64,000 bases of DNA from Streptomyces paradoxus (GCF_014202475.1 NZ_JACHGV010000002.1:579004-643003), one strand, 5' to 3'. Counted from the first letter of the stretch, positions 32,640 to 42,053 are shown. Program-made: numbers and translations. Notes: generated by a model not told the origin, from the sequence alone.

Positions 32640-33263
32640 CTACGGCACATCGGCCTCGCACGGCACATTGAGTGAGAGGAGTGCGGCGGAACCGTCGGGG
32701 TTCACGCGCAGTTCGCTGATGGCCGCGTTCCGCAACCGCGGGAGCACTCTGCGGTACTCGCTCACCGGGATCGACAGCAACGTGCACAGCACCAGCCGCA
32801 GCAGGGTGTTGTGGGCGACGACCAGGACGCGTTCGCCGGGGTGGGCGGCGGCGATGCCCCTGAGGGCGCGCACGCCGCGGGCCGCCGCCGCACGCGGGTC
32901 CTCGGCGCCCGGGAAGGAGTGCTCCACCGGGTCGGCCCGGTAGGCCGCGGCCCACTCCGGGTCCTCGGCCTCGAACTCGGCGAGCGTCCGGCCCTCCAGC
33001 ACACCGAAGTCGCATTCGCGCAGGTGGGGTTCGCTCTGGGCGGTGAGGCCGAGGGCGCGGCAGGCGGGCTCGGCGGTGGCGACGGCGCGGGACAGCGGGG
33101 ACGTCCAGATCGCGTCGACGGGATGGGCGGCTGCCCACCGGCCGAGGGCCTCGGCCTGGACGCGGCCGGTGTCGGTGAGGTCGATGTCGCTGATGCCGGC
33201 GTAGCGGTTCTCGGCGTGCCAGACGGTCTGTCCGTGGCGGACCAGCAGAAGGGTCGTACTCAT
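32640..33263 (-). CDS. Histidine phosphatase family protein (phosphoglycerate-mutase-like)
   Basis: A 207-residue branch-1 histidine phosphatase. The catalytic motif LLLVRHGQT has R9, H10 and G11; a second active-site His lies in VLVVAHNT; and the acid/base region is LRECDFGVLEGR. Such enzymes dephosphorylate small sugar phosphates. Its start overlaps the stop of the sugar-kinase gene (ATGA, 33260-33263), which suggests that the two act on the same phosphorylated intermediate. The PGM proper cannot be excluded by sequence alone, but its size and motifs resemble GpmB/CobC-type phosphatases. Confidence 0.88.
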   Translation of the reverse strand: MSTTLLLVRHGQTVWHAENRYAGISDIDLTDTGRVQAEALGRWAAAHPVDAIWTSPLSRAVATAEPACRALGLTAQSEPHLRECDFGVLEGRTLAEFEAEDPEWAAAYRADPVEHSFPGAEDPRAAAARGVRALRGIAAAHPGERVLVVAHNTLLRLVLCTLLSIPVSEYRRVLPRLRNAAISELRVNPDGSAALLSLNVPCEADVP

Positions 33264-34744
33264 GACGCGGAAGTATCCCGGCTCAGGCGGCTGTGTGCGT
33301 GCGCGGCGACCGGGCCGGGCAGCCAGCCGCGGTCCCGCAGGGCGTCGACCAGACGCGCGTACGGCTCGGCGAAGACCGCGGTGCGGCCGGGGCGGGGGTC
33401 GACGACGGTCCGGACGCGCACCATGCGTTCGGCGACGTCCGCGAGGGCCCCGGCCTCCGACGCCCCGTAGACGGCCAGTGCCGCCATGCCCAGGGCCGGT
33501 TCGGTCTGCCGGGGGACCCGGGCCGGGCGGCCCAGGATGTCGGCGCGCAGCTGGTTCCAGTACGGGCTGCGGGCACCGCCGCCCGTGAAGGTGAGGGGGC
33601 CGTCGAGGGGTGCGCCGAGATGGTGCAGGTAGTCCAGGCACAGCCGCTCGGCGTAGCCGACTCCCTGGAGGAGCGCCGCCCACAGGTCGGCGTCCTCCAC
33701 GGGGTCGCCCAGGACGAACGGGGTCGCCTCCGGTGCCCGGAAGGGGAACCGCTCCCCCGGCGAGACGAGGGGGTAGGCGACCGCGTTGGACGGCTCGTAC
33801 GCCCTGGCCGGTGCGTCCATCCCGGACGGGTCGGCCCCCGGGAAGTGCGCCGCGAGCGCCCCGGCCCCGACGCTCGACGCCCCGCCGGGCAGCCAGGTGC
33901 CGTCCGGGGCACGGTGGTTGTAGACCACTCCGTCGGGGTCGTGGACCGGGTCGCGGGCGGCGCCCTTCAGCACGAGCGTGGTGCCGAGCACGGAGTTCCA
34001 GGAGCCGGGCCGCAGTGCGCCCGACGCGATCTGGGCCGCGCAGCCGTCGGTCATCCCGGCGAGCACCGGTGTGCCGGCGGGGATGCCGGTGGCGTCGGCG
34101 GCGGCCGGGCAGACCTCGCCGAGGCGCGTCCCCGGGCGGACCACCCCCGGCAACAGACCGTCGGGCAGGCCCAGCCGGGCCAGGGCGGCCTCCGGCCAGC
34201 GGTCGCCCGCCAGGTCGTAGCCCGTCTTCAGGGCATGGCTGGAATCGGCGAGCGGCGGCTCGCCCGTGAGCCGGCCGACGACCAGGTCGGGCTGGTGCGT
34301 CAGGCGCAGCGAGGTGCCGCCGTACTCCCCCAGCAGCCACAGCGCCTTCGGCAGCGCCCAGGTGTCCTGGACCGCGAGCCCCGCCTCCCGCGCCCGCGCG
34401 GCCTGCGCCTTCGCCCGCCCGTCGTCGTACATCAGCGCGGGGCTGACCGGGCGGCCCGAGCCGTCCGTGAGCAGGACCGTGCCGGACGTGCCGCACACCG
34501 CGAGTCCGCCGACCGGCAGACCGGGCGGCGCGGAGCCGAGGGCCGCCCGCGACGCCTCGCACAGCGCCGCCCACCACCGCAGCGGGTCCTGCTCGTGCCG
34601 CACCCCGTCCCGCCGCCCCGTGAGCGGGGCCGAGCCGCTGCCGAGGACCGTGCCGTCGGCGGTGACGAGCAGCACGCGGACGCTCTGCGTGCCCAGGTCG
34701 ACGCCCAGCCAGCCCGCACCCTCGCCCGCACCGTCGTTCACCAT
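33260..34744 (-). CDS. FGGY-family carbohydrate kinase (xylulokinase-like)
   Basis: A 494-residue kinase of the FGGY sugar/polyol family. The ATP/phosphate loops are GVDLGTQSVRVLLV at the N-terminus and TGGGARSPYWNQLRADILG near residue 400. GMTDGCAAQIASGALRPG and HEQDPLRWW are typical of xylulokinase-like members. It converts a pentulose, hexulose or polyol to its phosphate; the sugar is not deducible. It is divergent from the ABC operon starting at 34901, about 156 bases away, so the transporter is probably the source of its substrate. Another FGGY kinase is at 42054-43478. ATG at 34744 chosen; it is followed downstream by the phosphatase and methyltransferase genes. Confidence 0.9.
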   Translation of the reverse strand: MVNDGAGEGAGWLGVDLGTQSVRVLLVTADGTVLGSGSAPLTGRRDGVRHEQDPLRWWAALCEASRAALGSAPPGLPVGGLAVCGTSGTVLLTDGSGRPVSPALMYDDGRAKAQAARAREAGLAVQDTWALPKALWLLGEYGGTSLRLTHQPDLVVGRLTGEPPLADSSHALKTGYDLAGDRWPEAALARLGLPDGLLPGVVRPGTRLGEVCPAAADATGIPAGTPVLAGMTDGCAAQIASGALRPGSWNSVLGTTLVLKGAARDPVHDPDGVVYNHRAPDGTWLPGGASSVGAGALAAHFPGADPSGMDAPARAYEPSNAVAYPLVSPGERFPFRAPEATPFVLGDPVEDADLWAALLQGVGYAERLCLDYLHHLGAPLDGPLTFTGGGARSPYWNQLRADILGRPARVPRQTEPALGMAALAVYGASEAGALADVAERMVRVRTVVDPRPGRTAVFAEPYARLVDALRDRGWLPGPVAAHAHSRLSRDTSAS

Positions 34745-34851
34745 CCGGAACCTCCCACGCCGTCGCAGCCGGATCTGTGAACTTCTCACTGTGCCCCGAT
34801 ATTTTCCCGTGCGCGAGGGATTGACGCCCAACTTCAGCCGTTCCACCCTCT

Positions 34852-34878
34852 GTTAACGAGTCGACTCGACGTGTTAAC
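34852..34878. promoter_or_regulatory. Operator-like repeats in the divergent kinase/transporter promoter region
   Basis: Two GTTAAC sites (34852-34857 and 34873-34878) are exactly 21 bases apart, two turns of DNA. A perfect 12-base palindrome CGAGTCGACTCG (34857-34868) lies between them. A TTGACG -35-like hexamer is at 34821-34826. This is a plausible binding site for the operon's own DeoR-type regulator, controlling both directions. Inference from symmetry and position. Confidence 0.5.
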
Positions 34879-34900
34879 CAGGCTCCACGCGGAGGTACGG

Positions 34901-36322
34901 ATGGACACGCACGTGCACGACCGCCGGCGCTTCCTCGCCCTCGCCGCCGGGGCGGCCGCCGCCCCGCTCCTCACGGCCTGCGGCGCCGGTTTCGGCGGGA
35001 ACGACGACAAGAGCGACGGCTCCGCCGCGGACGACGTCACCGGTTCCTTCGACTGGAAGCGGGAGAAGGGCACCACCGTCAAGGCGCTCCTCAACAAGCA
35101 CCCGTACACGGACGCCCTCATCGCCGACCTGAAGTCCTTCACCGCGAAGACCGGCATCAAGGTCGAGTACGACGTCTTCCCCGAGGACAACTACTTCGAC
35201 AAGCTCACCGTGGACCTGTCCAGCGGACGGGCCTCCTACGACGTCTTCATGCTCGGCGCGTACATGGTGTGGCAGTACGGGCCGCCGGGCTGGCTGGAGG
35301 ACCTCGGGCCCTGGATGCGCAACTCCTCCGCCACGGGCGCCGAATGGGACCAGGCGGACTTCTTCCCGAACCTGCTCCAGGCCGACCAGTGGTCCCTGAA
35401 GGCGGGCGCGCCGCTCGGCCAGGGCGGGCAGTACGCGCTGCCGTGGGGCTGGGAGACCAACGTCGTCGCCTACAACACCGAGGTGTTCCGCAAGCTCGGC
35501 GTGAAACCGGCGGAGACGTTCGACGAGCTGACCGAACTCGCCGCGACCATCAAGCGGAAGGCGCCGGGCGCGGGCTTCGACGGCATGTACGGGATCGCCG
35601 TACGCGGGTCGCGGAGCTGGGCCACCATCCACCCGGGCTTCATGACCATGTACGCCCGTAACGGGCTGAAGGACTTCACGGTCGACGGCGGGAAGCTCAC
35701 CCCCGCCATGAACAGCCCGGAGGCCGTCGCCTTCACCGAGGACTGGGCCCGGATGGTCAAGCGGGGCGGACCGCCGTCCTGGACGTCGTACACCTGGTAC
35801 CAGTGCTCCAGCGACCTGGGAGCGAAGAAAGCCGGGATGCTGTTCGACGCCGACACGGCCGCCTACTTCCAGGCGGTGAAGGGCGCCAGCCCCGCCTCCG
35901 GGAAGATCGCCTTCCACCCGGGGCCGAAGGGGCCTGGCGGGTCGCTCGCCACCAACATGTGGATCTGGTCGCTCGGGATGAACGCCAAGAGCAAGAAGAA
36001 GAGCGCCAGTTGGCTGTTCCTGCAATGGGCGACGGGCAAGGAGCACCTGCGCAAGAGCGCGATCACGCACAACCACATCGACCCGGTGCGCAAGTCCGTC
36101 GCCGACGACGCCTCGTACAAGGACAAGATGCGGCATCTGCCGGGCTTCCTGGAGACCTTCGAGACGGTCGTCGACCAGACGAAGATCCAGTTCACCCCGC
36201 AGGCGCAGTTCTTCGACGCGACGACCAGCTGGGCGGCGGCCCTCCAGGAGATCTACGGCGGCCAGGGCGCCAAGTCCGTCCTGGACGGGCTGGCGGACGA
36301 CCTCGCCGGCAAGGTGGGCTAG
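34901..36322 (+). CDS. Carbohydrate ABC transporter substrate-binding lipoprotein
   Basis: A 473-residue family-1 solute-binding protein (SBP_bac_1 class). The signal HDRRRFLALAAGAAAAPLLTAC is a twin-Arg type ending in a lipobox with Cys27. The mature part has the usual Asp/Trp-rich ligand-binding patches (DVFPEDNYFDKLTVDLSSGRASYDVF, GPPGWLEDLGPWM). GGAGG lies 5 bases before ATG 34901. It is the first gene of an operon of up to ten genes, with permease genes 3 bases further on. The ligand is likely a sugar or sugar alcohol judging from the kinases around. Confidence 0.9.
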   Translation: MDTHVHDRRRFLALAAGAAAAPLLTACGAGFGGNDDKSDGSAADDVTGSFDWKREKGTTVKALLNKHPYTDALIADLKSFTAKTGIKVEYDVFPEDNYFDKLTVDLSSGRASYDVFMLGAYMVWQYGPPGWLEDLGPWMRNSSATGAEWDQADFFPNLLQADQWSLKAGAPLGQGGQYALPWGWETNVVAYNTEVFRKLGVKPAETFDELTELAATIKRKAPGAGFDGMYGIAVRGSRSWATIHPGFMTMYARNGLKDFTVDGGKLTPAMNSPEAVAFTEDWARMVKRGGPPSWTSYTWYQCSSDLGAKKAGMLFDADTAAYFQAVKGASPASGKIAFHPGPKGPGGSLATNMWIWSLGMNAKSKKKSASWLFLQWATGKEHLRKSAITHNHIDPVRKSVADDASYKDKMRHLPGFLETFETVVDQTKIQFTPQAQFFDATTSWAAALQEIYGGQGAKSVLDGLADDLAGKVG

Positions 36323-36325
36323 CCG

Positions 36326-37210
36326 ATGGGGTGGCGGCTCGCCCTGCGCCCGTACCTCCTGATCGTCCCGGCACTGCTGCTGACCTGCGGGATCCTCTAC
36401 CCGTTCGGGCTCGGCCTGTACTACACGCTGTTCGACTTCTCGGCGAGCAAACCGCAGCCGGACATGGTGCGGTTCGAGAACTACACCACCGTCTTCACCC
36501 AGGAGGCGTTCTGGAACTCGGCGTGGGTGACGGTGCTGTACGCGGTCGGGGCGGCGCTCGCCGAGACCGTGCTCGGCGTGGCCGTCGCCCTGCTGCTGCA
36601 CCGCTCGTCCCTGCTGGGCCGGGTGCTGGAGAAGATCCTGATCCTGCCGCTGATGATCGCCCCGGTGATCGCGGCGATCATCTGGAAGCTGATGCTCCAG
36701 CCGTCGGTCGGGGTGGTCAACCACCTGCTCAAGCCCTTCGGGCTGGGCGGGGTGCAGTGGACCGACACCCCGACGGGCGCGCTGCTGTCGTCGATCGCCG
36801 TGGACGTCTGGGTGTACACCCCGTTCGTGGCGATCCTCGCCCTCGCCGGTCTGCGGTCGCTGCCCACCTCCCCGTTCGAGGCGGCGGCCGTGGACGGCGC
36901 GGGATGGTGGTACACCTTCCGCCGGCTGACCCTGCCGATGCTGTGGCCGTACGTCCTGGTCGCGGTGATCTTCCGCTTCATGGACTCGCTGAAGGTGTTC
37001 GACATCATCTACGCCCTGACGGAAGGGGGGCCGGGCGACTCGACCGTCGTCCTGCAGATCCGGGCCTACCTGGAAGCCATCCGCTTCCAGCGGTACTCCT
37101 TCGGGATCAGCTACACGATCGTGCTGTGGGCCGTGGTGTACCTGGCCGCGATGGTGCTGGTGAAGCATCTGGGGAAGATCCAGCGGAAGGCCGCGGAGGT
37201 CACCGCATGA
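36326..37210 (+). CDS. Carbohydrate ABC transporter permease, MalF/UgpA-like
   Basis: A 294-residue six-helix permease. The EAA motif FEAAAVDGAGWWYTFRRLTLPMLWPYVLVAVIFRFMDSLKVFDIIYALTEGGPGDST is typical of MalF/UgpA-type subunits. The N-terminus PYLLIVPALLLTCGILYPFGLGLYYTLF also fits. It follows the binding-protein gene by 3 bases and overlaps the next permease start (ATGA at 37207-37210). It forms the heterodimeric channel with that protein. Confidence 0.92.
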   Translation: MGWRLALRPYLLIVPALLLTCGILYPFGLGLYYTLFDFSASKPQPDMVRFENYTTVFTQEAFWNSAWVTVLYAVGAALAETVLGVAVALLLHRSSLLGRVLEKILILPLMIAPVIAAIIWKLMLQPSVGVVNHLLKPFGLGGVQWTDTPTGALLSSIAVDVWVYTPFVAILALAGLRSLPTSPFEAAAVDGAGWWYTFRRLTLPMLWPYVLVAVIFRFMDSLKVFDIIYALTEGGPGDSTVVLQIRAYLEAIRFQRYSFGISYTIVLWAVVYLAAMVLVKHLGKIQRKAAEVTA

Positions 37211-38031
37211 GGAAACGCGTCCTGGGGTGGCTGTGCGACACCGCCCTGATCCTCTACTTCGTCTTCGCGCTGTTCCCCATCGCCTGGATGGTGATCCTGT
37301 CGCTGAAACCGGCCGACCAGCTCTTCTCCACCTACTTCTCCTTCTCCCCCACGCTCGACGGCTACCGGACGGTCCTCGGCGACAGCGAGGGCATCCCGTT
37401 CGTGCGGTTCTTCGTCAACAGCCTGGTGGTGTCGGTGGGCGCGGTCGTGCTGTCGCTGGTGGTCGGACTGCCGGCCGCCTACGCCTCGGCGCGGTGGCGG
37501 TTCAAGGGCTCCGAGAACCTGATGTTCACGCTGCTGTCGTTCCGCTTCGCACCCGAACTGACCGTCATCATCCCGCTGTTCGTGCTGTACCAGAAGCTCG
37601 GATTGTTCGACACGTACGTCGGCATGGTGTGGGTGCTGCAACTGGTGACGCTGCCGCTGATCGTGTGGATCATGCGGTCCTACTTCGCCGACCTCACACC
37701 CGAGCTGGAGCAGGCCGCCCTGCTGGACGGCTACACCCGCAAGCAGGCGTTCTTCAAGGTCGCCCTGCCGCTGGTCAAGCCCGGCATCGCGGCCGTGTCG
37801 CTGCTGGCGTTCATCTTCGCCTGGAACAACTTCGTCTTCCCGCTGATCCTCACCTCCAACGAGGCCCAGACGGTGACCGTGGGCGCGTTGTCGTTCCTCG
37901 GCGGGGACCGGCCCAAGTACAACCTCACGGCCGCCGCCGCGCTGGTGTCCGTCGTACCGCCGCTGCTGCTGGCGCTGACGATCCAGCGGTACCTGGTGCG
38001 GGGCCTGTCGTTCGGGGCGGTGAAGTCATGA
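37207..38031 (+). CDS. Carbohydrate ABC transporter permease, MalG/UgpE-like
   Basis: A 274-residue six-helix permease and partner of the previous one. The EAA motif ELEQAALLDGYTRKQAFFKVALPLVKPGIAAVSLLAFIFAWNNFVFPLIL is the MalG pattern. It starts at ATG 37207, overlapping the upstream stop, and its own stop overlaps the ATPase start (ATGA, 38028-38031). Substrate specificity is unknown. Confidence 0.92.
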   Translation: MRKRVLGWLCDTALILYFVFALFPIAWMVILSLKPADQLFSTYFSFSPTLDGYRTVLGDSEGIPFVRFFVNSLVVSVGAVVLSLVVGLPAAYASARWRFKGSENLMFTLLSFRFAPELTVIIPLFVLYQKLGLFDTYVGMVWVLQLVTLPLIVWIMRSYFADLTPELEQAALLDGYTRKQAFFKVALPLVKPGIAAVSLLAFIFAWNNFVFPLILTSNEAQTVTVGALSFLGGDRPKYNLTAAAALVSVVPPLLLALTIQRYLVRGLSFGAVKS

Positions 38032-39119
38032 TCCGGCTGAGCGGGATACGCAAGGCGTACGGGAAGACCCTCGCCCTCGACGAGCTCGAACTGGAGGTGC
38101 GGGAGGGCGAGTTCTTCTGTCTGCTCGGACCGTCCGGCGCGGGCAAGACCACCACCCTGAAGACCGTCGCCGGGCTCGAACAGCCCGACTCCGGCACGGT
38201 CGTACTCGACGGCGAGGACATGCGGGGGGTCGAACCGTACGACCGGGGCGTGGCGATGTGCTTCGAGAGCTACGCCCTCTATCCGCACCGCTCGGCCTAC
38301 GACAACCTGGCCTCGCCGCTGCGCTCGCCCCGGCACCGGCTGCCCGCCGCCGAGGCCCGGCAGCGGATCGGCGCGATCGCCGAACTGCTGGGCATCTCGG
38401 GGCTGCTGGACCGGCCCGTCGGGCAACTGTCCAACGGGCAGCGGCAGCGCGTCGCCCTCGGCCGGGTCCTGGTCCGGCCCGCCCGGGCCTTCCTGCTCGA
38501 CGAGCCGCTCTCCCACCTCGACGCCAAGCTCCGCCAGCAGATGCGGGCCGAGCTGAAGGCGATCGGGGCCGTGCAGCACACCACCACCCTCTACGTCACC
38601 CACGACTCGGTCGAGGCACTGGCGCTCGGCGACCGGATCGGGGTCATCCGGGAGGGCCGGATCGTGCAGACGGGGACGCGGGAGGAGATCTGGTACGAGC
38701 CGTACGACACGGAGGTCGCGCGGGCCTTCGGCCGGCCCCGGATCAATCTGCTGCCGGGGGTGGTGACGGAGAGCGGTGTGCGCTCGGACGGCGGTGTGGA
38801 ACTGCCGGTCCGTGCCCAGGCCGCACCGGGCACGGAGGTACTGGTGGGCCTGCGCCCCCGGGACATCGCCCTGCACGGCGGCGAGGGCCACGAGCTGACC
38901 GGGACGGTGTACGTCACCGAGGTCCTCGGCCGGTCCGTCGAGGTCACCGTCCGGCTCGGGACCGGGGAGCAGCGGGTGTCGCTGGTGGCCCCCCGGGCGG
39001 ACGCGGCGCGCCTGTGTCCGGACGATCCGGTACGGCTCGACGTCCGGCCTGAGAACCTGCTGCTGTTCGAGGCCGACCGGCCGGAGCGACCGGGACGACG
39101 GATAGAGACGCAGTCATGA
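38028..39119 (+). CDS. Sugar ABC transporter ATPase 1, MalK/UgpC-like with LSNGQ signature
   Basis: A 363-residue ATPase with a C-terminal TOBE regulatory domain (from about 235). Walker A is GPSGAGKTT, the Q-loop region is variant (AMCFESYALYPHRS, with no Gln at the usual place), the signature is LSNGQRQRVAL instead of LSGGQ, Walker B is FLLDEPLSHLDA and the H-loop is VTHDS. A second, different ATPase is encoded at 39921-41006, which has FENYALYP and LSSGQ. Both deviate at the same positions, which points to a functional pair in one asymmetric transporter. Overlaps couple it to both neighbours. Confidence 0.9.
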   Translation: MIRLSGIRKAYGKTLALDELELEVREGEFFCLLGPSGAGKTTTLKTVAGLEQPDSGTVVLDGEDMRGVEPYDRGVAMCFESYALYPHRSAYDNLASPLRSPRHRLPAAEARQRIGAIAELLGISGLLDRPVGQLSNGQRQRVALGRVLVRPARAFLLDEPLSHLDAKLRQQMRAELKAIGAVQHTTTLYVTHDSVEALALGDRIGVIREGRIVQTGTREEIWYEPYDTEVARAFGRPRINLLPGVVTESGVRSDGGVELPVRAQAAPGTEVLVGLRPRDIALHGGEGHELTGTVYVTEVLGRSVEVTVRLGTGEQRVSLVAPRADAARLCPDDPVRLDVRPENLLLFEADRPERPGRRIETQS

Positions 39120-39949
39120 GCAGCAACAGCAGTGGTGGACAGCAGGGGCCCGCGGCGCGGCAGGCCGCCATGGCCGAGCAGGTGCTGGCGGACGGCTCGG
39201 CGACGGCGGCGGAGCTCGCCGAGCGGTTCGGGGTGAGCCTGATGACCATCCACCGGGACCTCGACGAGCTCGAGCGGCAGGGCATCGTACGGAAGTTCCG
39301 GGGTGGGGTGACCGCACAGCCGTCGGGGGTCTTCGAGTCGAACGTGCAGTACCGGCTGAAGACCATGCGGGCCGAGAAGGCCGCCGTCGCGGAGCACGCA
39401 CTGCGGTTCGTGGAACCCGGGATGGCGGTCCTGCTGGACGACTCGACGTCCACGCTGGAGATAGCCAGGCGGCTGCGCACGGCCGAGATCACACCGCTGA
39501 CGGTCGTCACCAACTTCCTGGAGGCGATCAACCTCCTGTCCGGCCAGCGGGGCATCCACCTGATGGCGCTCGGCGGCGACTACGACCCGCTGCACTCCTC
39601 GTTCCTGGGCGTGTCGTGCGTGGAGGCGGTCGAACAGCTCCGGGTGGACGTGTGCTTCGCGTCGACGTCGGCCGTGCACGGGGGTTACGCCTACCACCAG
39701 GAGCAGCACATCGTGTCGGTGAAGCGGGCGATGCTCGACGCGGCGGCACGGAACGTCCTGCTGATCGACCACACCAAGCTCGGCCGGGTCGCCCTGCACC
39801 GGGTCGTCCCGCTGTCCCGCTTCGACACGCTCCTCGTGGACGACGGGGCGACGCCGGAGGCACTGCGGGATCTGGACGAGCACAAGGTCCGTTACGAGGT
39901 TTGCGCGATGAAGGGCGGCCATGACGGGAACGGGACTGGAGCTACGTGA
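39116..39949 (+). CDS. DeoR/GlpR-family transcriptional regulator
   Basis: A 277-residue repressor. The N-terminal winged helix (about 15-70) reads LADGSATAAELAERFGVSLMTIHRDLDELERQGIVRKFRGGV, a textbook DeoR HTH. The C-terminal domain is the ribose-isomerase-like sugar-phosphate sensor with DDSTSTLEIARRL, VVTNFLEAINLL and LIDHTKLGR. Such proteins respond to phosphorylated sugars, here presumably the product of one of the kinases. It is embedded in the operon that it likely controls, coupled at both ends (ATGA with ATPase 1; 29-base overlap with ATPase 2). Its candidate operator is at 34852-34878. Confidence 0.93.
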   Translation: MSSNSSGGQQGPAARQAAMAEQVLADGSATAAELAERFGVSLMTIHRDLDELERQGIVRKFRGGVTAQPSGVFESNVQYRLKTMRAEKAAVAEHALRFVEPGMAVLLDDSTSTLEIARRLRTAEITPLTVVTNFLEAINLLSGQRGIHLMALGGDYDPLHSSFLGVSCVEAVEQLRVDVCFASTSAVHGGYAYHQEQHIVSVKRAMLDAAARNVLLIDHTKLGRVALHRVVPLSRFDTLLVDDGATPEALRDLDEHKVRYEVCAMKGGHDGNGTGAT

Positions 39950-41006
39950 GCTGCGCAAGACCTACCGGTCGCGCGGACGGCCGTCCGTGGACGCCGTACG
40001 CGGCATCGACCTGAGCCTCGGGTCCGGGGAACTGCTCGGGCTCCTCGGCCCCTCCGGCTGCGGCAAGTCGACCACCTTACGGATGATCGCCGGTCTGGAG
40101 TCCGTCACCGGCGGGGACATCCTGGTCGGTGGGGCGTCGGTCGTCGAACGGCCCGCTCAGCAGCGGAACATCGGGGTCGCGTTCGAGAACTACGCGCTGT
40201 ATCCGCCGCTGTCGGTCGCGGAGAACCTGGCGTTCGGGCTGAAGGCCCGCAGGAGGGCCGCCCGGGGCGATGTCGAGCGCAAGGTGAAGGAGATCGCCGA
40301 GCGGGTCGGCCTGACCGGACTTCTCGACGCCCGCCCGGCCGGCCTCTCCAGCGGCCAGAAGCAGCGCGTCTCCCTGGCCCGGGCCCTGATCCGCGAACCC
40401 GACGTGCTGCTCCTCGACGAGCCGCTCTCCCACCTGGACGCGGCCCAGCGTGACTCCACCCGCCGGGAACTCAAGCGCATCCAGAAGGACCTGGGCCACA
40501 CCACGATCCTGGTCACCCACGACCAGGAGGAGGCCCTCTCCCTGGCCGACCGGATCGCCGTGATGAAGGACGGCGTCATCCAGCAGCTCGGCACCCCCTA
40601 CGAGATCTACGACAGCCCGGCCAACGTGTTCGTCGCGGACTTCGTCGGCGAGCCCGCGATCACCCTGCTGCCCGGCATCTCCGGCGGCGACGGCCACGCC
40701 CGCCTCTCCGACTCGGTGCGGATCGCCCTGCCCGTGCCGGTGGACCGGGGGCGGGAGGTGGTGGTCGGGATCCGCCCCGAGGACGTCCGGCTCACCGCCG
40801 AAGGCGGCCTGCCCGCCCGGGTCGTCGCCCATGAACCGCTCCTGGAGTCGGGCCTGGCGACCCTCGCCCTGGACGGGGTCGAGCGGCATCTGGTCGTCCT
40901 CACCGACCCCGAGGTGCGGCTCGCCCACGACGACCGGGTCCGGGTCGCCGCCGACCCCCGGCACACCCATGTCTTCGACGCCGAGACAGGAGAGGCCCTG
41001 CGATGA
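39921..41006 (+). CDS. Sugar ABC transporter ATPase 2, MalK-like with LSSGQ signature
   Basis: A 361-residue ATPase with TOBE-type C-terminus. Walker A is GPSGCGKST, the Q-loop position is FENYALYPPLSVAENL (Glu-Asn in place of the usual Gln), the signature is LSSGQKQRVSL, Walker B is LLLDEPLSHLDA and the H-loop is VTHDQEE. Two different MalK-like ATPases within one operon recall the rhizobial glycerol importer, whose GlpS and GlpT are a heteromeric ATPase pair. It overlaps the DeoR gene by 29 bases and the dehydrogenase by ATGA. Confidence 0.9.
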   Translation: MTGTGLELRELRKTYRSRGRPSVDAVRGIDLSLGSGELLGLLGPSGCGKSTTLRMIAGLESVTGGDILVGGASVVERPAQQRNIGVAFENYALYPPLSVAENLAFGLKARRRAARGDVERKVKEIAERVGLTGLLDARPAGLSSGQKQRVSLARALIREPDVLLLDEPLSHLDAAQRDSTRRELKRIQKDLGHTTILVTHDQEEALSLADRIAVMKDGVIQQLGTPYEIYDSPANVFVADFVGEPAITLLPGISGGDGHARLSDSVRIALPVPVDRGREVVVGIRPEDVRLTAEGGLPARVVAHEPLLESGLATLALDGVERHLVVLTDPEVRLAHDDRVRVAADPRHTHVFDAETGEALR

Positions 41007-42034
41007 GTGACGGAAACAGCGTGCGTGTCGTGGCCGCCGGTGACCACTTCGTCCTGCCGTCGCTGATCACGCGGGCGGTGGAGCACGAGGTGGAGCGGGC
41101 CGACGTCAGGGAAGTGCGGCTCGGCTGGCCGCTGGAGCCGTTCGGGCCGGTCGCCGAGGTGCAGGAGGCCAGTGACGCCGAGGACGAGATGATCGAGGCG
41201 CTGGCCGGGGCGCAGGTGCTGGTCACGCAGATGGGCCCGGTCACCGAGAAGGTCCTCGCCGCCTGCCCGGACCTGAGGCTGGTCGTGGTCTGCCGGGGCG
41301 GGCCGGTCAACGTCAACCTGGACGCCGCGAAGAACCGTGACGTGCGGGTGTGCTTCGCGCCGGGCCGCAACGCCGCCGCCACCGCCGAGTTCACCGTCGG
41401 CATGATGCTGTCGGCCCTGCGCCGCATCCCCCAGGCCCACGCCCCGCTGGCCGGGCGGGGCAGCTGGGAGGGGGCGACGTACTACACGTACGAGCGCAGC
41501 GGACTGGAGCTGGAGGACCTGCCCGTCGGCCTGGTCGGGTACGGGGCCGTCGGCAGCCGGGTCGCCCGCGTGCTGTGCGCCTTCGGGGCACGGGTGATGG
41601 TCTACGACCCGTATGTGCACGGCGAGATCCACGGCCTGCGCGTGACCTCGCTCGACGACCTCCTGCGCCGCTCTCAGGTGATCACCCTGCACGCCCGGCT
41701 CACGCCCGAGACGCGGGGGCTGATCGGCGCCCGGGAGCTGGGGCTGCTGCCGTCCGGTGCGGTGGTGGTGAACGTGGCCCGGGGGCCGCTGCTGGACGAG
41801 GGGGCGCTGTGCGACGCGCTGGAGAGCGGCCGGGTGTCGGCGGCGGCGCTGGACACCTACGAGCGGGAGCCGCTGCCCGCGGAGTCCCGGCTGCCGGGGC
41901 TGGCCGACCGCGTGGTCCTCACCCCCCACTTGGGCGGGGCGTCGCGCGCGGTCGCGGAGAAGGCCGCCCGGATCGCCGCCGAAGAGGTGGGCCGCTGGGT
42001 GCGCGGGGAGCCGCTCGCGCACTGCCTGACCTGA
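41003..42034 (+). CDS. D-isomer-specific 2-hydroxyacid dehydrogenase
   Basis: A 343-residue NAD(P)-dependent dehydrogenase. The Rossmann motif GLVGYGAVGSRVARVL is near 175, the catalytic Arg lies in NVARGPLLDEGAL and the catalytic His in VLTPHLGG. The acidic residue after the second strand (VYDPY) suggests NAD use. It reduces or oxidises a 2-hydroxyacid; in this operon it could process an aldonate or a glycerate-like intermediate. The start overlaps the ATPase 2 stop. Confidence 0.9.
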   Translation: MSDGNSVRVVAAGDHFVLPSLITRAVEHEVERADVREVRLGWPLEPFGPVAEVQEASDAEDEMIEALAGAQVLVTQMGPVTEKVLAACPDLRLVVVCRGGPVNVNLDAAKNRDVRVCFAPGRNAAATAEFTVGMMLSALRRIPQAHAPLAGRGSWEGATYYTYERSGLELEDLPVGLVGYGAVGSRVARVLCAFGARVMVYDPYVHGEIHGLRVTSLDDLLRRSQVITLHARLTPETRGLIGARELGLLPSGAVVVNVARGPLLDEGALCDALESGRVSAAALDTYEREPLPAESRLPGLADRVVLTPHLGGASRAVAEKAARIAAEEVGRWVRGEPLAHCLT

Positions 42035-42053
42035 GGACCGGGAGGAGAGCCGC

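Noticed and set aside
34745..34900. Riboswitch in the importer leader
   Set aside because: The region is too short and shows only DNA-type palindromes without multi-stem conserved RNA elements.
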